From Prorocentrum cordatum (taxonomy: Eukaryota; Sar; Dinophyceae; Prorocentrales; Prorocentraceae), in assembly GCA_963575745.1 (NCBI GenBank), contig CAUYUJ010018638.1:335001-399000 (forward strand): DNA of 64,000 bases, read 5' to 3'. The notes below the pieces were generated by a model. That model did not search any database and was not told where the DNA came from. It saw only the letters and a list, made by a program, of their open reading frames with translations. A program made the position numbers and the translations under genes. Shown one piece after another: positions 1-12,099 of this stretch. Positions within the stretch are counted from its first letter, which is position 1. Each line of letters begins with the position of its first letter.

Positions 1-286
1 ACGCTCCACGTCGACTCGGCCGCGTCTGTCTTCATACATCATAACTACTCATCGTGCGTATACCTGGAGGTGTAATCATTGTTCCTGCCTGGCTCGTGTT
101 GTTCATATACGTCGACTGCTTGCAGGCAACGTTCAAACATGCATCGATACTGTGACAACCCCCTCGGACTGAACATACCCACACTGGCGAGGCACATCCA
201 GTCTGGCGACGCGCGCCAGCAAGGCGCCCTGATAGCCTCTGCAGCCCGCCGAAGGAAGGCGCGAACACGGGGTAAAGGGGAGGGGG

Positions 287-600
287 GGATGCTTCTTGAA
301 AGGAGGAGGCTCCTTCGAGGGCACTGGCCTTACATCTACAGATGAGGCCCGCGCCTTCTAAGATCGGGAGCGGCAAAGAGGGGGGTGTCCAAGAGGGGGG
401 GGGTGCAAATCATGACCGGCGGCATGTGCGCGGCCCAGCGGGGGGGCCAGGGACGTAATGAAATAAGAAGAGGCGCCACGAAATCTGAGGAAAAATCATG
501 GCCCGCGCCATGAAATCCACCCCCCCCTGGTCATCACCCCCCTCTGTTCCGCTCCCGATCTAAGAAGCAGGGTGCTTCTAAGAGGCCTTCCCCCCTCCCC
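287..600. repeat. Fold-back repeat interrupted by a nested element
   Basis: The two outer parts (about 287-362 and 560-600) match the uninterrupted repeat at 30063-30165, including the string GGCCCGCGCCTTCT and the stretch AGAAGCAGGG...TTCTAAGAGGCC. The ends are imperfect inverted copies around GCTTCTTA/TAAGAAGC. The middle (363-559) is a separate insertion. Positions 1-286 upstream hold nothing I recognise. Confidence 0.7.
363..559. mobile_element. 197-bp MITE-like element with 5-bp target duplication
   Basis: The ends are inverted: ATCGGGAGCGG at the left pairs with CCGCTCCCGAT at the right, and the match continues inward through an AGAGGGGGGTG block. CTAAG occurs immediately outside both ends (358-362 and 560-564), a direct target-site duplication. 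Removing 363-559 plus one CTAAG restores the unfilled sequence seen at 30117-30165. The interior resembles 5660-5840 (shared GGCGGCATGTGCGCGGCCCA), so that region is probably a diverged relative. There is no coding capacity, so it is non-autonomous. Confidence 0.8.
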
Positions 601-1024
601 CGTTGACCCCCTCTGCGCGCGGCTCACCCCTCCTTCCACGACCCGTGGATGTCCGCCACCGTGCTGTGCGGACGGTGGCTGTTGCGTGTGCATCGAACTC
701 CTCATAATCTCCAGCTGCCCCATAATTTCCAGCTGCCCAGCTTGTCACGGAGCGAGAGAGAGAGAGAGAGAGAGAAAACAAAAAATCAACAAATAGAATA
801 TAGAATTCCAAATATGAAACAAATACAGAATTACAAATAGAAATACATATAACAAATATAGAATTACAAATTCCATAGATATATACATATAGAATTACAA
901 ACACGAAACATCGGCTTTCCCCGATGCATCAAGCCCACCATGCGTCCACTCTTGTCCCGACATCCCTAGGCGTTCAGCACATCGACGCAACCATCCCCCC
1001 TGGCCCCCTTCCATATTCCCAGTT
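601..1024. repeat. GA microsatellite followed by AT-rich degenerate repeat
   Basis: A (GA)n run spans about 753-775. It is followed at 776-905 by an A/T-rich patch unlike the GC-rich surroundings, built from diverged copies of a unit like ATAGAATTACAAA. The rest of the interval shows no gene or element that I recognise. Confidence 0.6.
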
Positions 1025-1250
1025 GGACGCCCGAGTTATCCGGGGTAACTCGGGTCTGGGGTAACTCGGGTTTGGGTTCCCGAAAAACGAACCCGAGTTA
1101 ACCCTGACCCGAGTTACCCCTGATGATTCGGGGCTCTGGACGCCCGAAATATCCGGGGTAACTCGGGTCCGGGATAACTCGGGTTCGGACTCCCGAAAAA
1201 CGAACCCGAGTTAGCCCTGACCCGAGTTACCCCTGATGATTCGGGGCTCT
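1025..1250. repeat. Tandem pair of 113-bp units, each an inverted repeat
   Basis: Two units (1025-1137 and 1138-1250) are nearly identical. Each is itself a fold-back. In unit 2, AACTCGGGTTCG (1176-1187) pairs perfectly with CGAACCCGAGTT (1201-1212), and outside it GGGGTAACTCGGGTC (1155-1169) pairs with GACCCGAGTTACCCC (1219-1233). The pairing continues with a few mismatches to CCCGAA/TTCGGG. There is no coding sequence. Confidence 0.9.
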
Positions 1251-2210
1251 GACCCAGCGCACACCTCCACCCCACCCAACAACGCCATGGTGGATGTGCG
1301 ATGCGCTGCAAGCGAAACTGAATGAGCAATAACGCTGCCTCGTGAACATTCTGCGAGGCATAGCTTGGCGGCTGGACTTGGGATAACTATGCAGCTATTC
1401 ACTTCCGGCTTGGATCATTCATCAATGTTCGTCATACTGTTTGGCTGCGGCCGCGTGTCCGCCCTGACCACTGCCTATGCCGCCGAAGACGCAACGGTGT
1501 TCATAGACGAACTTCGGTACCACACACATCATATACGAGCCCTTGGCTAGGAACAACCGTCTGACACCAGCATTACGGCAACGCGCTAGCCAATACATTC
1601 AAGAGACGTTGCGAACGCAAGTGGATGATGAAGACACGATGGTTGGTGATGGTAGTAGCAGTAACGAGCACGACCATTGCGTGATGTTGGGCACCGCGCA
1701 ACTCCTGATCTGTACTGTCTAATTGCGTACGCTCTAACACATCTTCCTTCTCCTCTTGGTCCGTGACAACTGTTTTTGTAAGACGGCGGACGTCGGCTCC
1801 CTCCCCCTCTTGCATGCTCCCCGTAATGGCGGGTGGCAGACCTCGTTTTGTTAGCCAGCCTCTGAGCGACGGAGCTCACACCGATTGGACAGACGTCATC
1901 CTTCTCCTCCTCCTTCTCCTCCTTCTCCGCCTCATCCTCCTGCTCCTCCTCCTCCTCCACATGAGCAAACGGCTACTCTGGGGAAGCAGAACGGACTCTG
2001 ACTAGGATCGAATCGGCCGCGCTAGCATGCACAACGACGCCATGCAAGCATCTAGCCCCATCAGACTGTTGAAACATCGGAGCCGAATCGGATCGACCCG
2101 GCGAAAGGGTCCCAACACCTCAAAACCTCGGCGACGAGGACGACGATGACTAGAAAGGCCGCCCAGATGGGGTCCGACCCCGAACCCTCGGACCCGATTT
2201 GGTAGGCCTG
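1251..2210. other. No gene recognised; pyrimidine patch and a small inverted repeat
   Basis: Mostly unique sequence. A CTC/CTT-rich pyrimidine patch lies at 1896-1960. At 2156-2211 an imperfect inverted repeat has arms containing AGATGGGGTCCGA and TCGGACCCGATTT, similar to the ends of the element at 3204-3360, so it may be a decayed relative of that family. Confidence 0.4.
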
Positions 2211-3199
2211 AGATGATGGGTTTTATGTCCGGCAACGGTCGTTACCAAGGGTGGGGGTTGCGGCCCAGTGTACTAGTCGTCGGGGCGGGGTTGCGCTTCG
2301 CTCGGCGCAGTTCGCGCGCGAGCACCAGCATGTTTGGAGGGGGCCCATGATGCCCCCCCCTCGTGCGATCGTGACCGTTACTGCGGGGGGGGGGCCAGGT
2401 ACGGTAGGTTCGCGCAGCGTCGGCGCGAGCAAAGGATTTTTGACACCGCGTCGATCATTCAACCTTGAACCGATCGCGGCCCCGATCATTCAATGTTGAA
2501 TTCTGTCGGGTCCTGCGGCATTACCGTGACACTCAGTGGTTCCGCGCCGTTCTATCAGGCGGAGCTCAAACTCTTGAACGCCTTCGCTAGCGCCGTCGGC
2601 GCGCCATCGCCGCACGAACCAAATTACTGGAACGGCCGCTGCGCGCCAGAGAACCCACCAAAACAGCCTCCCTTGCACCCCAAAACCCCGACCTCGACTC
2701 GGCTACACGCAAGAGTGGGTAAGAGTGACCTTTGGTGCGCGGCGTCTCGGGGGCCGCGGGGGGACCAAACCCAAGCGCGCCAGACGCTGCTGCCGCATCG
2801 CGTTCGGCGATCGGGGGACCCCAGTTGACCCGCACCGAAGGCCACCCCGGCGAAAAGTTGACCCTGACGTGCAGCCGAGCCTTCCGCAACGACCGCTGCA
2901 CGCCAGAGGATCCACCGAAACATCCTCCCTGGAGCCCCGAAGCCTCGAAGCCTCGACCGCGACGACCAGGAGCGCACGTTTGCATTCGCGGCCATAACGG
3001 GCGCTATGGGGGGGAAGGGATGGGGGACGGGAGGGGGCATAACGCAGCGGCCCCCCCCTGTGGTGCTGGACGCACTGCGGCAGAGCCGGGGACGCACTGA
3101 GGGAGGGGTTACGATATGGAGAAGGGGAGAGGGGGGGGGCCAGGGTAGGGGGCATAACACGCGTTATGACCCAGAGGGGAAAAAACAGCCTCCCTGGAA
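2211..3199. other. GC-rich unique DNA with a weak internal duplication
   Basis: No gene is supported. Blocks near 2635-2700 and 2893-2955 are diverged direct copies (shared CCGCTGC[AG]CGCCAGAG and CCTCGAC). The block AAGAGTGACCTTT near 2715 recurs near 6887 in a similar GC-rich context, suggesting an old dispersed repeat. Confidence 0.4.
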
Positions 3200-3203
3200 T
3201 AGA

Positions 3204-3360
3204 GGCCTCCTAGATGGGGTCCGAGTAGATGTGGTCGGAGAATCGCGCCGTCGACGCCAGGGCGAAGAAAATTGAGCTCCACATCGAGCCGCATCGCTGA
3301 TACATCGGCGATGCGAGGAGATCCTCCAACCTCATCTACTCGGACCCCATATAGGAGGCC
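3204..3360. mobile_element. 157-bp fold-back MITE, TAGA target duplication
   Basis: The termini are inverted copies beginning GGCCTCCTAGATGGGG at the left and ending CCCCATATAGGAGGCC at the right; pairing extends inward through TCCGAGTAGATG. TAGA flanks both ends (3200-3203 and 3361-3364). A second, more diverged member is at 8751-8964. The interior contains GATGCG/CGATGC repeats and no coding frame. Confidence 0.8.
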
Positions 3361-3401
3361 TAGATGGAACCTGGAAGCCTCGACCTCGACCGCGTCGACC
3401 A

Positions 3402-3600
3402 AAGTAGAGGAACAAAACACGGCATCAACAAGAACTGTCGGCTCTCCGAGCGGATTTCTTGGATCTGCGCTGGACCCCCCTCCCTGGCGCGCGGAGCGCG
3501 CCAGGGGCGGCGCCAGAGGCGTCGCCAGGGGTGTCCCAGCGCGGATCCAAGAAACCCGCGCGGAGCGCCAAAAACATATGTTTATGGCGCTTTATCTTCT
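3402..3600. mobile_element. GC-rich fold-back MITE (family with intact copy at 48402)
   Basis: Shares with 20091-20215, 25938-26170, 32678-32876 and 48402-48607 the order: AGGAACA-type end, CTCCGCGCGGATTTCT-like arm, GGATCNGCGCTGG, the hairpin CTGGCGCGCGGAGCGCGCCAG (3484-3504), then the reverse arm with GCGCGGATCC. The right end is too diverged to place exactly. Confidence 0.7.
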
Positions 3601-3649
3601 TCGACTCCTGGAACCTCGAACCCTCGAACTCGACCGCGACGACCAGGAG

Positions 3650-4372
3650 AAGCAGGAGGAGGAAGATCGAAGATAAGGATCGAGGAGCAGGGAGGAGGAA
3701 GCGGAACGAGGAAGAACGACGAGAAGAAGGAGGAGAAGGAGGAGGCACGACGACGACGACGAGGAGGAGGAGGAGGAGGAGGAGAAGGAGACGGAGAAGG
3801 AGGAGGACGACGAGGAGGAGGAGAAAAAGGAGGAGCGAGGAGGAGGAGGAGGAGGAGGAGGAGGAGGAGGAGGAGGAGGAGGAGGAGGAGGAGGACGAGG
3901 AGGAGCTCGCCGGCCTCCGCGAAGCCCTGCTGCAGCTCGGGGTTCTGCAGGGCCCGCATCATGCGGTCCTCTGCGCGCCCCGCGGCGGCCGGCGGTCGAG
4001 CGGGAGCCCGCTGGGACACATCGGCCCCCCTCGGGGGCGTCCAAGAGGGGGGGCGTCCTCCTCCTCCTCCTCCTCTCCTCTCCTCCTCCTCTCCTCCTCC
4101 TCCTCCTCCTCCTCCTCCTCCCCTCCTCCTCCTCCTCTCCCTCCTCCTCCTCCTCCTCTCCTCCTCCTCCTCCTCCTCCTCCTCCTCCTCCTCCCTCCTC
4201 CTCCTCCTCCTCCTCCTCCTCCTCCTCCTCCTCCTCCTCCTCCTCCTCCCTCCTCCTCCTCCTCCTCCTCCTCCCTCCTCCCTCCTCCCTCCTCCTCCTC
4301 CTCATCCTCCTCCTCTCTTCCTCCTCCTCTCCTCCTCCTCTCCTCCTCCTCTCCTCCTCCCCCTCCTCCTCG
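3650..4372. repeat. Opposed purine (GGA) and pyrimidine (TCC) microsatellites
   Basis: About 250 bp of GGA/GAG-rich purine sequence (3650-3905) and about 315 bp of TCC/CTC-rich sequence (4056-4372) are separated by about 150 bp of unique DNA. They are reverse complements, so the pair could form a long imperfect hairpin. Open frames crossing the tract translate only to repetitive Arg/Gly/Glu or Ser/Pro/Leu and are not genes. Confidence 0.9.
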
Positions 4373-4496
4373 CACCCTGCGGAATCTGTCTCGAAGTGTT
4401 CGGCCCCCCCTCGCGTATTGTTTTTTGCACTCAAGATGTCGGCGAGTTGGGTTTTCGCTTGTGTTTTTGTTGTTGTTTAATGCTGCTCTCGCTGAG

Positions 4497-4675
4497 GCGC
4501 TGGCCTCATTGTCGGGCTTCCGCTCGTTCCGAATCGTGCTCCCGCTGCAACGCTGGCTTCATTTCCGCGCTTCCGCTAATTCCGAATCATGCTCCCGCTG
4601 CACCGCTGGCCTTCTTTCCGCGCTTCCGCTCATTCCAAATCGTGCTCCCGCTGCAGCGCTGGCGTCATTATTTCC
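4497..4675. repeat. Minisatellite, 53-bp unit, about three copies
   Basis: GCTTCCGCT starts at 4516, 4569 and 4622, an exact 53-bp period. Each unit continues with TTCC[GA]AATC[GA]TGCTCCCGCTGC. A weaker fourth unit precedes them. The flanking stretch 4676-5286 shows no recognisable feature. Confidence 0.85.
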
Positions 4676-5286
4676 AGCGCCATGCCATGGCATGGTGTTC
4701 GTTCCGTCCAAATAGGACCCCAAAACTAGAACATGGCCCCCCCGAAGCAACCATCGGAAGTGATTACACATTCGGTGCCGATTCGGTGATTTTTGGGGCC
4801 GCAGAAGCCCCCCCACACTTTGGGGCGTCGGGCTACGAGTTGATCCCCAACACCACGCTATGCCGTGTGATGCTATGCCCTATTGCGACACGCGACTGTG
4901 CGAATGGAGGAGATCTACGCCACGGTAAGGGATGGGAGGGAAGGGTAGGACGTCAGACCCAGACCCCCGACGTCATGAATTGTTCATGACGTCGACCCCC
5001 AGAGGTCCAGACCCATTCCCCGGGACCGGTTTTTCGTCCTGAGTCGTTTTTTGACGGTCCCGAGGGCCGGTAAGGGCCCCCAGAGGCTGAAAAGCATCAA
5101 AAAACTCGCGTCGTGATTTTTTCATAACTCGAGGGGGTCTGGGGACATGACGCGAGCGCACCCAGCCTGTCCAAATCCCCCTCCTCCCTCCCCCCTCCCC
5201 CCTTGCCTGGGGGGGGGGGCGCCCCGCACGGGCGGCGCCCCTCCCCCCCGCAAGGGCGGCCCCTCCCGCCGCCGGCGCCGTGTGGC

Positions 5287-5600
5287 TGGCTCTCCTCCTC
5301 CTCCTCTCCTCCTCCTCCTCCTCCTCCTCCTCCTCCTCCTCCTCCTCCTCCTCCTCCTCCTCCTCCCCCTCCCCTCCTCCTCCTCCTCCTCCTCCTCCTC
5401 CTCTCCTCCTCCTCCTCCTCCTCCTCCTCCTCCTCCCTCCTCCTCCTCCTCCTCCTCCTCTCCTCCTCCTCCTCCCTCCTCCCTCCTCCCTCCTCCTCCT
5501 CCTCCTCCTCCTCCTCCTCCTCCCCTCCTCCTCCTCCTCCTCCTCCTCCTCCTCCTCCTCCTCCTCCTCGTCCTCGTCCTCCTCCTCCTCCCCCTCCTCC
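5287..5600. repeat. TCC microsatellite, about 310 bp
   Basis: Nearly uninterrupted TCC/CTC repeats with occasional phase slips. All frames are open over the tract and give poly-Ser, poly-Pro or poly-Leu, which explains the overlapping open frames here. Confidence 0.95.
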
Positions 5601-5659
5601 GGGCGCCCCGAGACCAACACGCCAGGCCTCGGCGGCGAGGTCCGGTGGAAGTCGGGGGG

Positions 5660-5840
5660 GCGCCGGAGAGGAGGGCGTCCGAGGGGGGGGGAAACGGGGC
5701 GCACAGCAATAATCCTGGCCGGCGGCATGTGCGCGGCCCAAGGGGGGGGGGGGGCCAGGGGCGCACTGCACGACGAAGGGGCGCCATGACATCTGGGGAG
5801 GCAGCATGGCCCCCGCCGTGATCCCCACCCCCCCCCCCCC
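5660..5840. repeat. Diverged copy of the MITE interior at 363-559
   Basis: Shares with 363-559 the string CCGGCGGCATGTGCGCGGCCCA, followed by a poly-G run, GGCCAGGG, GGCGCCA, ATCTG[AG]GG and ATGGCCC. The terminal repeats are not clear. Positions 5841-6255 contain a CCCTT/GGGCC-rich stretch but nothing I can name. Confidence 0.55.
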
Positions 5841-6255
5841 CCCCCCTCTTGGCCGACCCCGACCCGGCCTCCCCCCCCACGCCCTGCGGCGCAGGTCCTC
5901 TTCGCCGGAGTTTCGCGTCGCCGGGTCCGGTTCGTCTCGGGCTCGGGTGGCAACGAGGGGGGCGACCAAAACTGGAGGGTGGAGAGAGGGACCCTGAGAG
6001 GGGCCCTTTCGGGCCCCCCGCTGGCTCCCGAAGGGGCCCTCAAGGGCCCCCCCTTGGGGCCCTTCTCTTCACCCCCCACGACCACCCGCCCGACTCTAAG
6101 AGGCGCGGACATCGGCACCAATACCAACACCAGGGTCTGCCTCCACAGGTGGAAGCGGGTCCTGGATGTTGGTCCTGGGGGGAATATTTCGGCCGCCTTC
6201 GAGCCCGAATCTCACCACCATCACCGAGATCGGGATCACCTCACCTTTCGGGCCG

Positions 6256-6385
6256 GGCGATTTGAAAATCAGCTCACGCAGCTGATTTTCCGCTGCGCCT
6301 CCCGCGCCCATGTATCAAGGAATGGGCCCGGCGGCGGGGCCGAACCCAGCTGCATGCGGCAAATTTCGTAACCCCCCCTTTCCCT
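6256..6385. repeat. Dispersed repeat, second copy near 29456-29600
   Basis: The two loci share AATCAGCTCACGC, then GGGCCGAA[AC]CCAGC, CATGC[AG]GCAAA and ATTTCGT[AG]ACCCC in the same order and similar spacing. This locus also contains the short hairpin GAAAATCAGC...GCTGATTTTC. Confidence 0.55.
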
Positions 6386-6705
6386 ACCCCCCCCTTTCGT
6401 CCAGCCCGGACCCTGGTGGAGGCACACCGCCGACACTGGTGCTGGTGTCACCCTCTAGGCCTCCGAGGCTCGCCGGCACCGGCTGGGCCCGCCCTGGGCC
6501 CAGGACCGGTGCACGCGCCCTCCCAGCCTGGGCCACACAGAGCCCTCTGGCGTGGTCTGGGCTGCCCGCGACGAGGTCGGCATAACACGGCAGCAGCACG
6601 GCAGGAGGAGTGGGCCACCAGCAGGGCAGATCTCCCGCGGCGTCGGGAGAAAGGTCGAGGCCTGGCCAATGCGTCCTGGCCTGGCCTGCGCGTAAAGTCG
6701 GCCCG

Positions 6706-6850
6706 TCCAGTGAGGATGCGCGATGAGGGTGCAAGGGCCTTGGACGCCCATGTCGAAGCTTCTCGAACGGGGCGCGGCCAACGAAAGTGGCCAAGGATGG
6801 GCCGTGGAGTCAAGGGTGCAAGAGTACACTTGGGAAGGTTGCCCATCCTT
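6706..6850. repeat. Dispersed repeat, second copy at 33375-33515
   Basis: Shared blocks in order: GTGAGGATGCGCGA, GTCGAAGC, GGATGGGCCG, AAGGNTGCAAG and ACNCTTGGGAAGG. No coding frame is conserved between the copies. Confidence 0.6.
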
Positions 6851-7038
6851 CCTCTGCGGGTTGACTGTAACAGTGACCCCGTGCAAGAGTGACCTTTCGC
6901 GCGCGGCTCTCGGAACGCCCTTGCAAGAAGCGCAAGCTGCCGGTGTCGCGCCGCATCGCGGATCGGCGCGGGACGCGCCTCGAAAGGCACGCCACGAGAG
7001 ATCCTCAACACCAGGGGGGCCCTGCGGAAGCTCGCAAG

Positions 7039-7289
7039 TTCGATTCGGGCGCCCCGCATGGCGCCCCGGAGAACGCACGTACACTTAGGTCGGGCGCGGA
7101 TTCTGGACGAAAAAATGGACAATCGTCAAGATACAACAACAAAGTACCAAAAATGGAAAAACAAAAAACAAAATAAATCAAAAAAAACATCGTCACCAGA
7201 CGCTTTTCACAGTTTTCAATATTCCTCCTGTAGAGGGACATGCCCGGCTCAACGCCACTTCGATTCGGGCGCCCCGCATGGCGCCCCGA
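7039..7289. repeat. Direct repeat of a 28-bp hairpin sequence flanking an A-rich segment
   Basis: CGATTCGGGCGCC followed by CCGCATGGCGCCCCG occurs at 7039 and again at about 7260. The core GGGCGCC/GGCGCCC can fold. The segment between (7090-7250) is A-rich, has GGACGAAAAA near its left side and TGTAGAGGGACATGCCCG at its right, and resembles the fold-back family at 20714 and 36123. Confidence 0.6.
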
Positions 7290-7831
7290 AGGACGTGCGC
7301 GCATGCCTCGCCCTGGCACGGGCAGGCGTGCACGCCGACCCTCGGCCCAGGATCGGCGAGGCCCTCCCGCGTCAACGAGGAGCCCCCGCGGCTCCCCGAG
7401 ATTCGGGCGGGCATGTCCTCCTGCAGGCGGACCTTGGAGGACGAATGGAACATTTGCCAAACAATCTCCTTAAATGGTCCGGAATAATAGGAGAGTCGTC
7501 CCCAGACTGTACAACAACCACAATGCAGCCGTACACCCGGGGGTGCGTAGGACACCGAATTCCCGTGCAGGTGGGCACTTCAAATGCGTCCTCATTTGAG
7601 GCCAGGTGAAAGCTCCACGTGAGCAGAATTCAGACACAGATAGGGCGGAGGGAAGGAAGGGAGGAGGGGGAACGGAGGGCGGAAACAAACGAAGGGAGGG
7701 GGAGGAAGGAAAAAAAAGGGGGAGGGAGCAAACAATAATCCCCGGACTGTGCAATCTTGCATACTCCACCTGTATAAGGACACGCCTGACGTAAGGCCTG
7801 GGAGGCCAACGCGCGACAATGGTCGGTTTAT

Positions 7832-8046
7832 TTGGACGCCCGAAATGGAGTACGGAAAGAACGGGCACAATGCCCAACAACAGATGTTGTCCCAAACCAA
7901 CAGCGGCCGCTGTTTGGCAGGCGGCCTCCTGTCTTGAATGGACACAGGCCGCGGCGGCGTGGACAGCGAACCCCGTTCAAAATGAGCAAGATCCGCTGTT
8001 AGGCATCGTACCCATTATTTCCGTGCCCGTCTCGTTCGTGCAGACG
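7832..8046. mobile_element. Fold-back element with about 45-bp terminal inverted repeats
   Basis: The left end (GGACGCCCGAAATGG, ACGGAAAGAACGGGCACAATGCC) and the right end (GGCATCGTACCCATT, TTCCGTGCCCGTCTCG) are imperfect inverted copies. The centre holds a palindrome close to CCAACAGCGGCCGCTGTTGG. A close relative interrupted by another insertion lies at 31717-32160, a partial inverted copy at 8335-8385, and a partial copy near 47700-47775. Confidence 0.7.
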
Positions 8047-8167
8047 ATAGACTTCGGGGGGGGGGCGCTCCCGGGGCACGAGGGCGGCCAGGTGCAGGCG
8101 TCCCCGCACACTCGCTCCGCAGCTGCGGAATGCTACACATCGGTGCCTCTCCCGTGTCTAAAAAAGA

Positions 8168-8385
8168 GAGGGACGAAGACGAGGAGGAGGAGGACGAGGA
8201 GAGGACGAGGAGGAGGAGGACGAGGAGGAGGAGGAGGAGGAGGAGGACGAGGAGGACGAGGAGGAGGAGGACGAGGAGGAGGAGGACGAGGAAAACGAGG
8301 AGGAGGAGGAGGAGGACGAGGAGGAGGAGGATCCATCGCTGGGCATTGTGCCCAGTCTTTCCGTGCCCATTTCGTTCGTGCAGAG
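8168..8385. repeat. GAGGAC/GGA microsatellite plus element fragment
   Basis: 8168-8332 is a purine-rich GAGGAC/GGA array. Directly after it, 8335-8385 reads CTGGGCATTGTGCCCAG then TCTTTCCGTGCCCATTTCG, a fragment of the 7832 element in inverted orientation. It preserves the unfilled form of the site that is disrupted at 31892. Confidence 0.75.
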
Positions 8386-8574
8386 TTTATCCCCCCCGCC
8401 CCGGGCCGCGGCGGCCTCCGACAGCGGGGGGTCGCACGGCGGCCCTTCACTTCGGGCGGACCCTTGCGGCGAGGGACGCCGACGCTGGGGGCAGTGCGCC
8501 CCCCTTGGCTGCACGCAAGGAGTGGCCCTGGGCGACAGAGGTCTTTGGCGCGGCGAAACAAGGGCTCCCAACTT

Positions 8575-8599
8575 CGCGCTTCGCGCTGCGCGAAGCGCG
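8575..8599. repeat. Perfect 12-bp hairpin with one-base centre
   Basis: CGCGCTTCGCGC, then T, then GCGCGAAGCGCG. No poly-T follows in either direction, so there is no reason to call it a terminator. The surrounding 8386-8750 is GC-rich with no gene seen. Confidence 0.85.
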
Positions 8600-8750
8600 C
8601 ATAACTTTTTTGCTTTCGCGCCGCCTCCCAGGGGAGAAGAGGAGGATGAGGAATCGGAGCCGAACCGCGAAGCGCAAAAAACTTCGCGCCGTCAAGGCCG
8701 CCTTTGGCGAAAGCTCACTGTTACCTGACCCCCCCCCCCGCTCCCACAGA

Positions 8751-8964
8751 GACCTCCTAGATGGGGCCCGAATAAATGGGATTGAAGGATCGCGCCGCGT
8801 CGCCGATGCAGCGCCGATGCGTCGGCAATGCGTCAGCGACGTCGGCGATGCATCGGCGACGTCGGCGTGGGGAAACATGGCTTCAACATCGGGCCGCATC
8901 GCCGATGCTTCGACGATGCGGCGCGTCCTCCGACCCTATCTGCTCGAACCCCATCTAGGAGGCC
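8751..8964. mobile_element. Second member of the GGCCTCCTAGATGGGG MITE family
   Basis: The ends GACCTCCTAGATGGGG and CCCCATCTAGGAGGCC are inverted repeats matching the element at 3204-3360. The interior is a GATGC/GCGTCGGC-rich repeat. Flanks show no clear target duplication, consistent with an older copy. Confidence 0.75.
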
Positions 8965-9401
8965 TGGAACCCGTTCGTTTATTCGGGCCGATCGCGCGCG
9001 TGATCGGAAGGGGGGTCCGTCGCGCCGATCATGCCACTGCGGGGGTGCGCTTGCGGTGTTGCAACATACCGTAAGCACCGCAAGGCGCCTGCGAAAAACA
9101 ATCGCCTGCGACCCGACACCCACGACGTGCCTAAGCCCGCGCTACAAAATCTTGCGATCGGATCAACGTGACGTGCCTGTGAAATCCACAACGCTTTTGA
9201 AAAGCACAACGTCCGTGAACGCCACTGCGCCCGTGAACATCGAGGCGCTTGTGAACATAACAGCACATGTAAATGCGCATCGCCTGCGCACACTACACAA
9301 GCGGAAAACGCCACAACGCTTGTGAACACCACAACGCTTGTGAATGCAGCGCGCGCGAGCACCGCAGAGCCTGGGGTCAGGCGGCACTGCGCAAGCACAA
9401 G

Positions 9402-11628
<2,227 letters not shown>

Positions 11629-11927
11629 TGGTCTGGCCCTGGAGCGAGCCGGTGCTAGATTGCATGTCGGAGCTCCGTAAGCAAAAAACGAGTGGTTGTT
11701 ACGACATGTGTCTCATGCGCCTGGCCATCTTGCAAACGCCCCCTAAGGGCTGGGTCACCTTCCGTGGGCTTCCCCCTTGAGGGCCCCCGCGACACCCTGC
11801 GCTGCGCCCCGCGAGGCCTCTTTGAGCAGCACGGGCGTCGCGCAGCCCTCTCCACAAGGCGGGCCGCACCGCGCAGGCTGCCCACGGGGCGGACACGCTC
11901 TGGGGACAGCCTTAGGTCGGGCAGGTC

Positions 11928-12094
11928 TGAAGGGGCCGCAGGACACACCAATACATACACGCACATAAAAGATCCCCCATCTTTTCTTATATTTGAAGGG
12001 GTTTCGTCTTCCACCCCACTTCCCATAGTTTCCCATATTTTCTATGGAATCGACGATTAATTGTGTCTGTGTGCTGCTTTCTCTCCTGAATGTC
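11928..12094. repeat. Five-copy dispersed repeat, copy A
   Basis: Order of blocks: GGGGCC-AGGACACAC, CATACACGCACATAAA, a TTTTCTNATATTT stretch, GTCTTCCNCCCCAC, TTCCCATATTTTC, then GGAATCGACGATTAATTGTG and TCTGTGTG, ending CTCTCCTGA. The same order occurs at 20331-20512, 25340-25470 (shortened), 31541-31720 and 47880-48035. 11640-11927 upstream shows nothing recognisable. Confidence 0.75.
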
Positions 12095-12099
12095 TCCCT

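Noticed and set aside
3364-4989. Open frame of 541 codons
   Set aside because: It runs through GGA and TCC microsatellites, so the product is mostly Arg/Gly and Ser/Pro/Leu runs; overlapping frames on both strands are equally open.
8575-8599. Rho-independent-type terminator
   Set aside because: A strong hairpin, but without a following T run and in a eukaryotic context.
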